Shown: positions 25,648-34,423, numbered from the stretch's first letter. The stretch: 64,000 nucleotides of DNA from Halopiger xanaduensis SH-6 (GCF_000217715.1 NC_015666.1:2430270-2494269); one strand, 5' to 3'. Notes: generated by a model not told the origin, from the letters alone. Numbers and translations: made by a program.

Positions 25648-26490
25648 ATGACTGATCAGTCCGACGAGGAATCACGGCGGCGGTTCGTAAAGGCGGGGAC
25701 GGCTACCGCCGCGGCACTGGGACTCGGAGCGACGGGGAACGCGGCGGCACGGGTGACGCAGAACGAAACCGAGAACGGGAACGAGAGCGAGACCGACGGC
25801 GAGCTCGGCGACGCCGAGCAGTTTCGGGACGCGATCGCGACCCGCGGCACGTACTACTCGGGCGCGGTCTTTCGGGTCGTCTCCCCGCCCCTGCAGGACG
25901 CTCCCGGCAGGGAGACGCCGGACGTCGTGCGGGATCACGAGGTCCGCGTATTTGAACTCTTCAACACGAACGAGGAGGGATTTCTCTTCGTTCCGCCGGA
26001 GAACCGGATCGAGGAGGGGGAACAGTACGTATTCGACGACCAGCTGTACTCGGCGACCGTAAACGAACCGGTGACCGACGATCTCGTCCGCGTTCGATAC
26101 CGGCCGCTAACGGGTGCGGATCTCCCGTTCGATCTCGACGAGGTCGGCGGCTTCGAGACCGCTGACGGCGGCGGCGAAGCCGTCGTCCGACCCGACGATT
26201 TCTTCGGCGGCGCACTGTTCGAGATCACCTCGGGGCCGCAGGGATGGATCCCCGACGACGTCGAACAAAGCGGCCTGTTCACCGATTACAACACCGTCCA
26301 CGCCGAGTATCTCGGGACGAACGAGAACTTTCTCCTCTTCGCGCACGAGGAGGCCGCGACCGAAACGGGACAGCTGTACGTGATGCGAGACGAAGGTGAA
26401 CTTCTCGATCCGCCCGGGAATCTCGTCGCCGCCGAGTTCAACGCCGTCGACGAGGACAGCGTTTCGATCGACGACGAACTCCTGCGGTAA
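25648..26490 (+). CDS. Tat-exported protein of unknown function
   Basis: A 280-residue protein with Tat signal SRRRFVKAGTATAAALGLGATGNAAA. After a sequon-rich acidic spacer (NETENGNESETDG) it has two similar halves: VFRVVSPPLQDAPGRETPDVVRDHEVRVFELFNTNEEGFLFV and LFEITSGPQGWIPDDVEQSGLFTDYNTVHAEYLGTNENFLLFA, each followed by a E-x-G-x-L/Q-Y-V-x-D strand. This suggests an internal duplication of a beta-rich domain of about 100 residues. It lacks a lipobox, so it is probably released or bound non-covalently. No known family recognised. Confidence 0.7.
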   Translation: MTDQSDEESRRRFVKAGTATAAALGLGATGNAAARVTQNETENGNESETDGELGDAEQFRDAIATRGTYYSGAVFRVVSPPLQDAPGRETPDVVRDHEVRVFELFNTNEEGFLFVPPENRIEEGEQYVFDDQLYSATVNEPVTDDLVRVRYRPLTGADLPFDLDEVGGFETADGGGEAVVRPDDFFGGALFEITSGPQGWIPDDVEQSGLFTDYNTVHAEYLGTNENFLLFAHEEAATETGQLYVMRDEGELLDPPGNLVAAEFNAVDEDSVSIDDELLR

Positions 26491-26679
26491 CGCGACGATC
26501 CCACATCGTCGTCCACTCGAGGCCGTTCCCGTTCCGGTTCAGCGACGCGCTTCCCGTTCCGCGGCGACGCGTCGGAGCCGCTCGAGCGGCGTCCCCACCG
26601 CCGATCTATTGCACAGACGTGAATACTTCCCCTCGAGAGAAGAGCAACGCTTACAGGTTCGTGCGTTCCGCTAGCGACC

Positions 26680-27972
26680 ATGCGAGAGAACGTGCTCCTG
26701 ATCGGCGGCGGCGGGCGCGAACACGCCATCGCCCGCGCCCTCGAGGATAGCGAGGCCGACCTCTACGCCTGCGCCGGCAACCGCAACCCGGGGATCGCCG
26801 ATATCGCGACCGACTTCGCAACGCTCGAGACGACCAACCCCAAGGCAGTCGTCGAGTACGCCGAGGACGTCGACGCGACGATCGCCGTTATCGGCCCCGA
26901 GTCGCCGCTCGAGGCCGGCGTCGCGGACGAACTCGAGGCCGCCGGCGTCTACGCCTTCGGCCCGAAGGAGGACGACGCCCGCATCGAGACGGACAAGGCG
27001 TTCCAGCGCCGCTTCATGCAGGAAAACGACATTCCGGGCTGTCCGGACTTCGAGACCTTCGACGACATGGAGGCCGCCTGCGACTTCATCGACGAGTACG
27101 ACGGCGACCTCGCGATCAAACCCGCCGGCCTCACGGGCGGCAAAGGTGTGAAGGTCATCGGCGATCAGGTCACCGCCGAGGAGGGCAAAGAGTACATCCG
27201 CGAGTCGGACTACGACCGGATCGTCCTCGAGGAACGGCTGATCGGCGAGGAGTTCACCGTCCAGGCCTTCGTCGCCAACGGCGAGTTCCGCACCGCACCC
27301 GCGGTGCAGGACCACAAGCGTGCCTACGAGGGCGACGAGGGGCCGAACACCGGCGGTATGGGCAGCTACTCCGATGCGACGACCCACCTCCCGTTCATGA
27401 CCGAAGCCGACTACGAGGAGGCCGTTTCGATCATCGAGGCCACCGTCGACGCCCTCGAGGATTATCGGGGCATCCTCTACGGTCAGTTCATGCTGACCGC
27501 TGAAGGACCGAAGGTCGTCGAGTTCAACGCCCGCTTCGGCGACCCCGAGGCGATGAACACGCTGCCCGTCCTCGAGACCGACTTCCTCGACGTGCTCACC
27601 GCCGCTCGAGACGGCGAGTCGCTGCCCGAACTCGAGTTCAGCGAGCAGGCGACGGTCTGCAAGTACGCGGTCCCAGAGGGCTACCCGACGGATCCTGAAG
27701 CAGGGGCGAAGGTCAAAGTGGACGAAGAAAGCGCCGGCGACGCCCTGCTGTACTACGCCAGCGTGGACGAGCGCGACGGCGGCATCTACACAACGACCTC
27801 GCGCTCCTTTGCCGTCGTCGGCCTCGCCGATTCGATCACCGAGGGCGAGGAAATCGCCGAGGACGCCCTCGCGGTCGCCGGCGACGAGGGGCTGCACATG
27901 CGCCACGACATCGGCAAACCCGACCTCGTCCAGCGGCGGATCGACCACGTGAACGACCTCCGCGGCGAGTAG
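26680..27972 (+). CDS. purD: Phosphoribosylamine-glycine ligase
   Basis: Second step of purine synthesis: joins glycine to phosphoribosylamine using ATP. The 430-residue ATP-grasp protein starts VLLIGGGGREHAIARAL, has the ATP-grasp central domain (LAIKPAGLTGGKGVKVI, EERLIGEEFTVQAF) and the GARS signature FNARFGDPEAMNTLP, whose acidic residues bind Mg. The C-domain YYASVDERDGGIYTTTSRSFAVVGLADSI is complete. It starts at the ATG at 26680 preceded by an AT-containing TTACAGG box. No other purine genes are adjacent, the usual scattered haloarchaeal arrangement. Confidence 0.96.
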   Translation: MRENVLLIGGGGREHAIARALEDSEADLYACAGNRNPGIADIATDFATLETTNPKAVVEYAEDVDATIAVIGPESPLEAGVADELEAAGVYAFGPKEDDARIETDKAFQRRFMQENDIPGCPDFETFDDMEAACDFIDEYDGDLAIKPAGLTGGKGVKVIGDQVTAEEGKEYIRESDYDRIVLEERLIGEEFTVQAFVANGEFRTAPAVQDHKRAYEGDEGPNTGGMGSYSDATTHLPFMTEADYEEAVSIIEATVDALEDYRGILYGQFMLTAEGPKVVEFNARFGDPEAMNTLPVLETDFLDVLTAARDGESLPELEFSEQATVCKYAVPEGYPTDPEAGAKVKVDEESAGDALLYYASVDERDGGIYTTTSRSFAVVGLADSITEGEEIAEDALAVAGDEGLHMRHDIGKPDLVQRRIDHVNDLRGE

Positions 27973-28038
27973 TCGCGGTTCGTTTCCGAGGCGCTCGAGT
28001 AGCGGCCGCAAAACAGAACCGCCCTCGAGGTACCGGCT

Positions 28039-28395
28039 CTACGCCTGGCCGCTGTCGCCTTCGTCGGTGAACTCGTCCGTCTCCTCGGAGACTGACGACT
28101 GGACGTCGTCCGTGTCGACCGGCGTGTTCAGTTCGTCCTGGTTGATCGCGTCGTCGAGCGTCTGGGTATCGGTCACCGCCTGCAGTCCATCTTCCTCGAC
28201 GGCCGATTTGATCGACTCGGCGTCGATGGCCGAATCGAGCGTCGCGTCGTCGGCGTTCGTCTGGGATTTCAGCGCGCGGCGGACGGCGACGTAGCCGACC
28301 AGCACGAGCCCGCCCGAGGCGATCGCGCCCGGAATCCCGTAGCGTTTGTACCCGAACTTGACCGCTTTCTTGCCGACGGTAAAGGCGCCGATCAT
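28039..28395 (-). CDS. Acidic hypothetical protein with one membrane segment
   Basis: A 118-residue protein. The basic N-terminus (VGKKAVKFGYKRYG) precedes a hydrophobic Gly/Ala/Val segment (IPGAIASGGLVLVGYVAV, 21-38), predicting one membrane helix with a basic cytoplasmic side. The remaining 75 residues are acidic with repeated short D-D-A-I/L-x motifs (DDATLDSAIDAES, TLDDAINQDEL), probably helical or disordered. No known family. It converges on purD and precedes the aminotransferase on the same strand. Confidence 0.6.
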   Translation of the reverse strand: MIGAFTVGKKAVKFGYKRYGIPGAIASGGLVLVGYVAVRRALKSQTNADDATLDSAIDAESIKSAVEEDGLQAVTDTQTLDDAINQDELNTPVDTDDVQSSVSEETDEFTDEGDSGQA

Positions 28396-28480
28396 TGTAT
28401 CATACCTTAGCTCGGACGCGAGAAGAGGCTAGGGCTTTCGTACGACGATGCGCGGCGCGGCGCCCTCGAGACGCTCGCTA

Positions 28481-29842
28481 TCAGTCGAAATTCGGTGCCA
28501 CGTCTGCAACCGCTTCCTGCAGCAACCGCAAGCCGAGATCGATTTCGCGCTCGGTAACGTCGAGCGGCGGGAGCAGCCGCAGCGTCTTGTGTCCACAGCC
28601 GAGCGTGAGGAACCCGCGTTTGAACGACGCCTCGAGGACGGCGTCGCGGCGCTCCTTGGTGTCGAACTCGACGGCGAGCATGAGGCCGCGACCGCGGACG
28701 TCGACGGCGCCGGGGAGGTCGCCGTCCTCGATGGCGTCCTCGAGCCCCGAACGCAGTTGCTGGCCTCGTTCGAGGACGTTCGAGAGCAGATTCTGTTCGT
28801 GGATGACGTCCAACGTCAGCGCGCCCTGCATCGAGGCGATAATGTCGCCCGCACCCCACGTCGAGGAGAGGCGGCTCTTCTGCTCGGGGAAGACGTCCGA
28901 GCGGGAAATCGTCGCGCCGACGCGCAGCCCCTTCCCTGCGGTGATGACGTCCGGCGTGAGATCGAGGTGGTCGACGGCCCAGAGTTCGCCGGTTCGGCCG
29001 ACGCCGGACTGGATCTCGTCGACGACGACCTTGAGGTCGTAGCGCTCGCGCAGCGCCTCGAGGTCCCGCGCGAACTCGTCGTGGGCGACGCGGTAGCCGC
29101 CTTCGCCCTGGATCGGCTCGAGGATGAGGAAGGCGACCTCGTCGGGGTCGATCACGCCCTGCTCGGGGTGGAGTTTGTCGGCGACGACGTTGCCGCCGGG
29201 GCCGTCGGTCAGCCAGCGGTTCTCGTAGGCCGCTTCACTTCCGGGGTAGGGAACGCTGACGACGCCCGGTACTTCGGGGTAGCCGCGGCGGTGGACCGTC
29301 TTCGAACGGTTGAGCGAGAGCGCGCCCAGCGTCCGGCCGTGGAACGCGCCGTCGAAGGTGAACGCGCGGTGGCCGCCCGCGGCGTAGCAGATCTTGATCC
29401 CGTTCTCGACGGCCTCAGCGCCGGAGTTCGAGAGGAAGACCCGGTCCATGTCGTAGTGGTCCGTCGCGGCGACGAGCCGGTCCATCAGCTGGGAGGGACC
29501 GGGAAGTTCCGCGTCGGCCGGCGGTTCGGCGCCGTCGGTGCTCACGTAGAAGTCCTGGCCGGCGATCTTCAGCGGATCGACGAGGTCGAATTCCTCGAGT
29601 TTCTCGCGGACGACCGGGTTGTTGTACCCCAGCGGCGCGGCGGCGACGTGACTCGTGAAATCGAGCAGGACGTTCCCGTCGACGTCGGTACAGAAAGGAC
29701 CGATCGCCTCGCGGCTCGTGTCCCAGACGAACTCGTAGACGTAGGTGCTCGGCGCGGCGAACTCGTGGTGGAAGTCGACCCACCGCTGCGCTCGCTCGCC
29801 GGGGAGCGCCTCGACCTGCGGTTCGACCGTCTCTCTGTCCAT
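28481..29842 (-). CDS. Class III aminotransferase / racemase family PLP enzyme
   Basis: A 453-residue fold-type I PLP enzyme: SNSGAEAVENG (140-150) for the phosphate, FHGRTLGALS, E-G-x-G-G at 246-249, D275 in VVVDEIQSGVGRTG (pairs with pyridine N) and Schiff-base Lys K304 in TAGKGLRVG. It resembles 4-aminobutyrate/ornithine aminotransferases; related archaeal enzymes of this size can also act as amino-acid racemases, so the reaction is not certain. It starts at the ATG at 29840-29842. No metabolic partners flank it. Confidence 0.9.
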   Translation of the reverse strand: MDRETVEPQVEALPGERAQRWVDFHHEFAAPSTYVYEFVWDTSREAIGPFCTDVDGNVLLDFTSHVAAAPLGYNNPVVREKLEEFDLVDPLKIAGQDFYVSTDGAEPPADAELPGPSQLMDRLVAATDHYDMDRVFLSNSGAEAVENGIKICYAAGGHRAFTFDGAFHGRTLGALSLNRSKTVHRRGYPEVPGVVSVPYPGSEAAYENRWLTDGPGGNVVADKLHPEQGVIDPDEVAFLILEPIQGEGGYRVAHDEFARDLEALRERYDLKVVVDEIQSGVGRTGELWAVDHLDLTPDVITAGKGLRVGATISRSDVFPEQKSRLSSTWGAGDIIASMQGALTLDVIHEQNLLSNVLERGQQLRSGLEDAIEDGDLPGAVDVRGRGLMLAVEFDTKERRDAVLEASFKRGFLTLGCGHKTLRLLPPLDVTEREIDLGLRLLQEAVADVAPNFD

Positions 29843-29890
29843 ACCCTCCGTTTCGCGGAGGGCGAAGTAAAGGGATACGACTGCGTCGCC

Positions 29891-31183
29891 CTATACGATG
29901 AAAACGAGCGACGCCAGCGAGCCGCCGAGCAACAGCGCGACGCTGTAAATCGCGACCTGATTGCGGAACCCGTCGTTCGACGACGTCGCCGCCAACATCG
30001 CCTTGACGACGATGCTCGAGACCGTCGCGAGCAGGATGGCGATCGTCGCCTCGGCGGCCGCGAGTTGTCCGCCGCGGTAGAGGACGACCGCCGACGTGGT
30101 CGCGCCGGCGCTCGAGACGAAGCCGCTGGCGACGGCCGTCGCGTAGAAGCCGAGCGTACCGAAGGAACTCTCGGCGACCGATCCGAACACGAGCACGACG
30201 AGGAAGACCGCGCCGAACGCGAGGGCGTTTTTCAGGGAGAAGGGGCTCTCGAGATCCATCTCGCTGGATTGGCCCCAGTCGGCGGTCAGGCCCGCGATGG
30301 CGAAGGCGACGACGATGACGGCTCCGAGCGGGACGACCGCCTCGACGAGGACCGGACTCCCGCCGCCGATGGTGAATCCGACGGCGATCGCGAGGTTGCG
30401 CGCGGCCATCGCGGCGTTCGCGAGCAGGATGGCGGCGACGGCGTAGGAGGCCGCGTCGGGGCGCTGCCGGACGTGATCGAGCATCGTCCCGACGACGGCC
30501 GTCGACGATGCGAGGCCGCCGAAGAAACCCGTCACGGCGATGCCGCGGTCGCCGTAAGTCGAGACGATCGCGTAGTTGGCGATCCCGATTCCCGCGACCG
30601 CGACGACCATGAGCCAGATGACCGTCGGCTCGAGCGTGATCTCGGTGACCCCGAGGTTGAGGTCGTAACTGGACGGCAACAGCGGGTAGATGACGAATGC
30701 GAGGATCGCGAACTCGGTCGTCGAGCGCATCTCCTCGCGGGAGAGGCCCCACGCGAACTCGTGCAGTTCGCGCTTGAGAACGAGCAGCAGCGACGAGAGC
30801 ACGGCCACCGTTACGCCCTCGATGATGTACTGTGCGGCGACGAGTGCGCCGACGCCGTAGGCGACGAGCATCGAGACCGAGGTCGTCAGCGAGAGTCCCG
30901 CGTCCTCGTCGCCGAGCAGTCCCTGCACCGCAAGCAGGACCCCCTGTACGATCACGAGGAACCCGCCCAGGATGAGCAGCCCCTCACCGACCGCGGTCTC
31001 GAGCGAGAGGATCGTAAAGACGGCGGCGAGCAGGCTGATCAGCGAGAACGTCCGAATGCCGGCGGACTTCTGTGACCACTCGCGCTCGAGACCGAGGAAC
31101 ATCCCCAGCGCGCCGGCCAGCGCGATCCGCACGACCGTCTCCTCGAGCGGCGCCTCGACGAGTTGCAGCGGAACCTCGTTCAC
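29891..31183 (-). CDS. MgtC/SapB plus DUF4010 membrane protein
   Basis: A 430-residue polytopic protein of about 12 helices. The N-terminal third has the MgtC/SapB pattern (ALAGALGMFLGLEREWSQKSAGIRTFSLISLLA), and the rest matches a DUF4010-type membrane domain (GFFGGLASSTAVV; FYATAVASGFVSSAGATTSAVVL), which is a repeat-related sequence with two GxxSSxA-like signatures. The GTG at 31181-31183 is favoured because TTTATG lies 30 bases upstream; an ATG nine codons earlier falls at that box. MgtC-type proteins are linked to Mg homeostasis and envelope stress; the role of the fused form is unknown. Confidence 0.82.
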   Translation of the reverse strand: MNEVPLQLVEAPLEETVVRIALAGALGMFLGLEREWSQKSAGIRTFSLISLLAAVFTILSLETAVGEGLLILGGFLVIVQGVLLAVQGLLGDEDAGLSLTTSVSMLVAYGVGALVAAQYIIEGVTVAVLSSLLLVLKRELHEFAWGLSREEMRSTTEFAILAFVIYPLLPSSYDLNLGVTEITLEPTVIWLMVVAVAGIGIANYAIVSTYGDRGIAVTGFFGGLASSTAVVGTMLDHVRQRPDAASYAVAAILLANAAMAARNLAIAVGFTIGGGSPVLVEAVVPLGAVIVVAFAIAGLTADWGQSSEMDLESPFSLKNALAFGAVFLVVLVFGSVAESSFGTLGFYATAVASGFVSSAGATTSAVVLYRGGQLAAAEATIAILLATVSSIVVKAMLAATSSNDGFRNQVAIYSVALLLGGSLASLVFIV

Positions 31184-31282
31184 TCTCGAACATTCGCTCC
31201 GATCGCACATAAACGGCGTGCTGGCGGTGCCGTTCGCGGTCGCCGAGCGAATCGACGGTCCCGTATCGACGATCGAACCGAG

Positions 31283-31543
31283 CTACGGTCGCGGTTCTCG
31301 CAGCCGTGATCCGTCCCGGGGGCAGTACTCGTAGCTCGACTCGGTCGTGCGAAAGCCGCATTCGGGACACTGCCGCATCGCCTGCGCGTCGGATGCAGTC
31401 CAGCGGCTGCGACTGAGGAGGAACGGAACGAACGGCAGAAAGAGAAACAGCAGTACCGTCTCGAGATAGATCCAGGCGGCGACGCTGACGAGTACGCTCA
31501 GCGCGAGACCGGCGAGCGCGGTGAGCGTTCGCGACGAAACCAC
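31283..31543 (-). CDS. Small membrane protein with C-terminal zinc ribbon
   Basis: An 86-residue protein: two hydrophobic helices (about 6-26 and 28-44), then a cytoplasmic zinc-ribbon half with CPECGFRT and YCPRDGSRL (C-x2-C ... C-x2-D pattern; the last ligand may be missing or Asp). It lies ten bases after the PadR-family gene on the same strand, so the two are probably co-transcribed. Such PadR-membrane protein pairs often form a small stress-sensing operon, but the function here is unknown. Confidence 0.7.
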   Translation of the reverse strand: MVSSRTLTALAGLALSVLVSVAAWIYLETVLLFLFLPFVPFLLSRSRWTASDAQAMRQCPECGFRTTESSYEYCPRDGSRLREPRP

Positions 31544-31553
31544 GGTGCCCGTT

Positions 31554-31829
31554 TTAGAGGTCGACGTACTGGGCTTCCCAGCCCCGACGCGCCTCGAGTT
31601 CTCGCCGGCCGCGGCGAGTGAGCGTGTAGAAGTTCGTCCGGCGGTCGCGCCGTCCCTTCTCGACGAGGCCCTTGTCGACGAGCGTGTCGAGGTTCGGGTA
31701 GAGGCGCCCGTGGTGAATCTCCTTCTCGTAGTACTCCTCGAGCTCTTCCTTGATAGCCAGCCCGTGGGGTTCTTCCTCGCCGGCGATCACGTAGAGCAGG
31801 TCGCGCTGAAATCCTGTCAGGTCGTACAT
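31554..31829 (-). CDS. PadR-family transcriptional regulator
   Basis: A 91-residue winged-helix protein: LTGFQRDLLYVIAGEEEPHGLAIKEELEEYY, then the wing HHGRLYPNLDTLVDKGLVEKGRRDRRTNFYTLTRRGRREL. This is the minimal PadR/haloarchaeal form without a long dimerisation helix. PadR proteins repress a neighbouring gene and respond to small molecules or phenolics. The likely target is the downstream membrane zinc-ribbon gene and perhaps itself. The AT-rich region immediately upstream (31850-31870, AATTTTAATAAGG on plus) may carry its promoter and operator. Confidence 0.88.
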   Translation of the reverse strand: MYDLTGFQRDLLYVIAGEEEPHGLAIKEELEEYYEKEIHHGRLYPNLDTLVDKGLVEKGRRDRRTNFYTLTRRGRRELEARRGWEAQYVDL

Positions 31830-32274
31830 TGGGAAAGTCCGACTCGAACTTACTGTCGAATTTTAATAAGGCTATCGGGTCGTTACGAGTGAAACGGCGA
31901 AATACCGGGCGAATTCCCGGATAGTGAGCATCGTTTCGAATGATAATCGCCATGACTGATTTCCCTATCGTTCATACATAACGTGTAGTTCATGTTTACA
32001 GTACGGTGAATTTATTTCGGTATATTTATATTGGATTGAGCGAGACAGCGGCCAGTTGAACGGTATCGATTACTGTGTAGAACAACGCAGTCGCTCGGAC
32101 GTGTAGTAAACAGGAAAGCAAATCGCGTGACGGGAAAAACGTCACGCGATCGCTTGCCGCCCTGAATTGGTCCCCGCTGACGCTTCGGCCCTCCAAGCGA
32201 AGCGTCACCTGAAAGAATTCGTTGATAGGACTTAAAGATAACGGAACGGGACGTGTCGGTGAACAGTCACGTAT
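31830..32274. other. AT-rich intergenic region with two perfect hairpins
   Basis: About 445 bases without a supported protein gene and clearly richer in A/T than surrounding DNA (notably 31960-32040). It contains two strong inverted repeats at 32122-32150 and 32178-32207. It lies between the PadR gene and a small conserved gene, both on the minus strand. It could encode a small RNA, be a decayed transposon end, or hold the PadR promoter. Confidence 0.5.
32122..32207. repeat. Pair of perfect stem-loops
   Basis: Stem 1: 32122-32132 pairs with 32140-32150, 11 bp perfect with a 7-base loop GGAAAAA. Stem 2: 32178-32187 pairs with 32198-32207, 10 bp perfect with a 10-base loop. The 27-base spacer contains GAATTGG. 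Two adjacent perfect hairpins with no flanking gene suggest a structured RNA or the palindromic end of an IS200/IS605-type element. Direction cannot be told. Confidence 0.6.
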
Positions 32275-32421
32275 TTACATGTGTTCCTCTTCGAGCACCC
32301 AGCCGAGCGCGCGCTTGTAGTAGGTGAACATCTGCTCGACGCCGTCGTGGCGCATCTCGTCGCTCTCGAGGTGCTCCGTGAGAAATTCGTACTGCTCGCG
32401 GATTTCTTCCTCGTCGCGCAT
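32275..32421 (-). CDS. Small acidic conserved-looking protein (48 aa)
   Basis: A short reading frame from the ATG at 32419-32421 to TAA at 32275-32277. The product, MRDEEEIREQYEFLTEHLE ... DGVEQMFTYYKRALGWVLEEEHM, is an almost wholly helical, highly charged 48-residue protein. Codon bias is haloarchaeal. It has no membrane segment or Cys. It looks like a small helical dimerisation protein; the function is unknown. The upstream region (32422-32570) has AAAATAGTAGGG on the plus strand, possibly its promoter. Confidence 0.6.
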   Translation of the reverse strand: MRDEEEIREQYEFLTEHLESDEMRHDGVEQMFTYYKRALGWVLEEEHM

Positions 32422-32573
32422 ACGGGGTCCTACCGGAGACAACACCAAAATAGTAGGGCGAAGACGGGATCGGCGGGCCGTCGCTCGAGAACCGGTACGG
32501 TCGGTTCGACGGGTGCCGAATTCGAACGGAACTCCCTCGCGGTCGAGAGGAGTCGGAAGCGGCTGCGAGTGGC

Positions 32574-33353
32574 TTACTCGTTCGTCGTGTTCTCGTCGCT
32601 CTCGTTGTCGTCGGTCAGATTTCCGTCGGTTTCGTTATCGTCGCTCTCGTTGCCGTCAGTCTCGTTACCGTCCATCTCGCTGCCGGCTCCGCCCTCGCCG
32701 AGGGTCAGCGTGAGGTCCTCGTCCTCGCCCTCGATCGTGACCTCGTCCTCGGCTTCCTCGCCGTCGGATTCGGCGGTGACAGTGTAGTCGCCGTCCTCGA
32801 GTTCTTCGAACTCGACTTCGCCGTTTTCGTCGGTTTCGTCTTCCCAGCTTTCGCCGGTGCCGCCCATTTCGTCGTCGGTGGCGTTCTCGTCGCTCTCGTT
32901 GTCGTCGGTCTCGTTCCCTGCGTCCGACTCGTTGAGGGCGCTCTCGTTATCGTCGGTTTCGTTCTCGTCGGTCTCGTTGTCGTCGGTGGCGTTCTCGTCG
33001 CTCTCGTTGCCGTCCATCTCGTCGTCCATCATGCCGCCCGCGCCGTCGCCCTCAACCGAGACGGTGGCGCCTTCGACGGGTTCACCCTGGTCGTCCTCGA
33101 CGGTGACCGTCAGCGTGTAGGTCTCCGTGTCGGTTTCGGTGTCGGTTTCGTTCTCGTCCTCGGTCTCGTTTTCGTCGCCGAGCTCGCTCTCGTTGTCCGA
33201 CTCGTTGGTCGTGTCCATTCCGTCTTCTTCGGTTTCGTTGCCCTCTTCGCCGCCGTTTCCGCCGCCGCCGTCGGTACAGCCGGCCAGCACGAGCGCGCTG
33301 GTTGTACCTGCCGCGGCGACGAACTTGCGTCGGTTGAGTCTTTGATGGGACAT
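32574..33353 (-). CDS. Tat lipoprotein saturated with N-x-S/T sequons, carboxypeptidase-regulatory-like domain
   Basis: A 259-residue lipoprotein: NRRKFVAAAGTTSALVLAGC is a Tat signal with lipobox Cys near residue 26. Two short beta-domain segments, TLTVTVEDDQGEPVEGATVSVEG and TDENGEVEFEELEDGDYTVTAE, form one carboxypeptidase-regulatory/CnaB-like fold interrupted by a long Asn/Asp/Glu-rich insert. Around 25 N-x-S/T tripeptides are visible in NESDEN/NETDEN runs at both the N-terminal spacer, the insert and the C-terminus. It is probably a heavily N-glycosylated surface lipoprotein. No catalytic motif. The repeats are low complexity, so the length may vary between strains. Confidence 0.82.
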   Translation of the reverse strand: MSHQRLNRRKFVAAAGTTSALVLAGCTDGGGGNGGEEGNETEEDGMDTTNESDNESELGDENETEDENETDTETDTETYTLTVTVEDDQGEPVEGATVSVEGDGAGGMMDDEMDGNESDENATDDNETDENETDDNESALNESDAGNETDDNESDENATDDEMGGTGESWEDETDENGEVEFEELEDGDYTVTAESDGEEAEDEVTIEGEDEDLTLTLGEGGAGSEMDGNETDGNESDDNETDGNLTDDNESDENTTNE

Positions 33354-33598
33354 ATCTCCGGATAGAACGTTCCGGTTGGTTTCAGTGCGGCCTGCAACTG
33401 CCGTACGTTAATCACCTATTGAACGTCGTCCGGCCGCTCGTGACCGTCAGCGACGCTATACCGTCCATTTCTGAAAACCGTCATCGGTTCGAATGCTCCG
33501 GGCAGGGAGACACTCCCCGTCGGACGACGAGTCGCCGAACTGAGAGTGACCGACGGCGCTCCGGAGGGGCTTTTGGGATGCCGATCCTACCGTCGGGT

Positions 33599-34330
33599 AT
33601 GAAGATCAGGGGCGAGCGCGAGTGCAAGGAGTGCGGGACTCGCTGGTCGTACTACGAGACCGGGAGCATCGGCTGTCCCGCCTGCGGCAGCATCCGCAGC
33701 GTCGGGATCGACGAGCGAACCGAACACACCGACCTGCAGGTCGCCTTCGATCTCACGGCGGTCCGCAGCGACATCGACGACGTCCCGACCGACGACCTCG
33801 CGGAGCGCGCACAGGAACGCTGCCGAGACTACGTCCGTCGCCGCGGGTTCGTCAACGCCGGCCAGCTTCGCGACCTCGACGACACTTACCTCGCCGCAAC
33901 CGAGCTGCTGCACGTCGCCGACATCGTCGCACGCGAGATCCAACTGGACGATCGAGAGGAGCTGTACTTCCTCTCCTTGCTTCGCGACGCCGACGACGGC
34001 GAGCGTCCGCCCGTCGAGGAAGTGCCGACGACGCTCCGGACGGCCCGCGGACTCGCCTACGCCAACGCCGTCCGCGAGTACCGCCGCGACGTCCGCACCT
34101 GGATCGACGAACGCGACCGCGCCCTCACCACGAGCGAGCGCACCGCCCTCGAGACGCTCGGCGAACACGTCAAGCGGATCCGGATGCTCGACGGCGACGT
34201 CGAACCTCGAACCGCCGAACAGTTGATCGACGCGACCCGCGATCTGGCGAACGGCCTCCGGGGCGACGAACTGGCGTTCAGTCGCGCACAGGATCGGCTC
34301 GAGGGGCTCGAGTTTACTGCGGTCGAGTAA
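33599..34330 (+). CDS. Zinc-ribbon protein, haloarchaeal conserved (DUF7117-like)
   Basis: A 243-residue protein beginning KIRGERECKECGTRWSYYETGSIGCPACGS, a four-Cys zinc ribbon (C-x2-C ... C-x2-C), followed by a long alpha-helical region (residues 60-243) with regular heptad-like charge spacing (DLAERAQERCRDYVRRRGFV; REYRRDVRTWIDERDRAL). The ribbon resembles TFIIB-type N-termini, hence similar automatic names, but no TFIIB core repeats follow. ATG 33599 is chosen because the ribbon starts at once; an ATG seven codons earlier is possible. Role unknown. Confidence 0.75.
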   Translation: MKIRGERECKECGTRWSYYETGSIGCPACGSIRSVGIDERTEHTDLQVAFDLTAVRSDIDDVPTDDLAERAQERCRDYVRRRGFVNAGQLRDLDDTYLAATELLHVADIVAREIQLDDREELYFLSLLRDADDGERPPVEEVPTTLRTARGLAYANAVREYRRDVRTWIDERDRALTTSERTALETLGEHVKRIRMLDGDVEPRTAEQLIDATRDLANGLRGDELAFSRAQDRLEGLEFTAVE

Positions 34331-34423
34331 CGAGAGGGCGTCTCTCGTCTCTCGAGGGGAGAAACAGAACAAAACTGAGGACTCGGCGAGATCAACTCGG
34401 GACAGTCGACAGTCGGCAGCGAT

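Noticed and set aside
28448-31075. An 875-codon plus-strand frame across the aminotransferase and MgtC-like genes
   Set aside because: Antisense shadow with no family motif and a highly charged, repetitive composition; the minus-strand genes have full catalytic and membrane features.
32700-33200. Short repeated units in the lipoprotein gene considered as a CRISPR array
   Set aside because: The repeats are in frame, code for NESDEN-like runs, vary in length and have no unique spacers. No cas genes are near. No CRISPR array is seen anywhere in the window.
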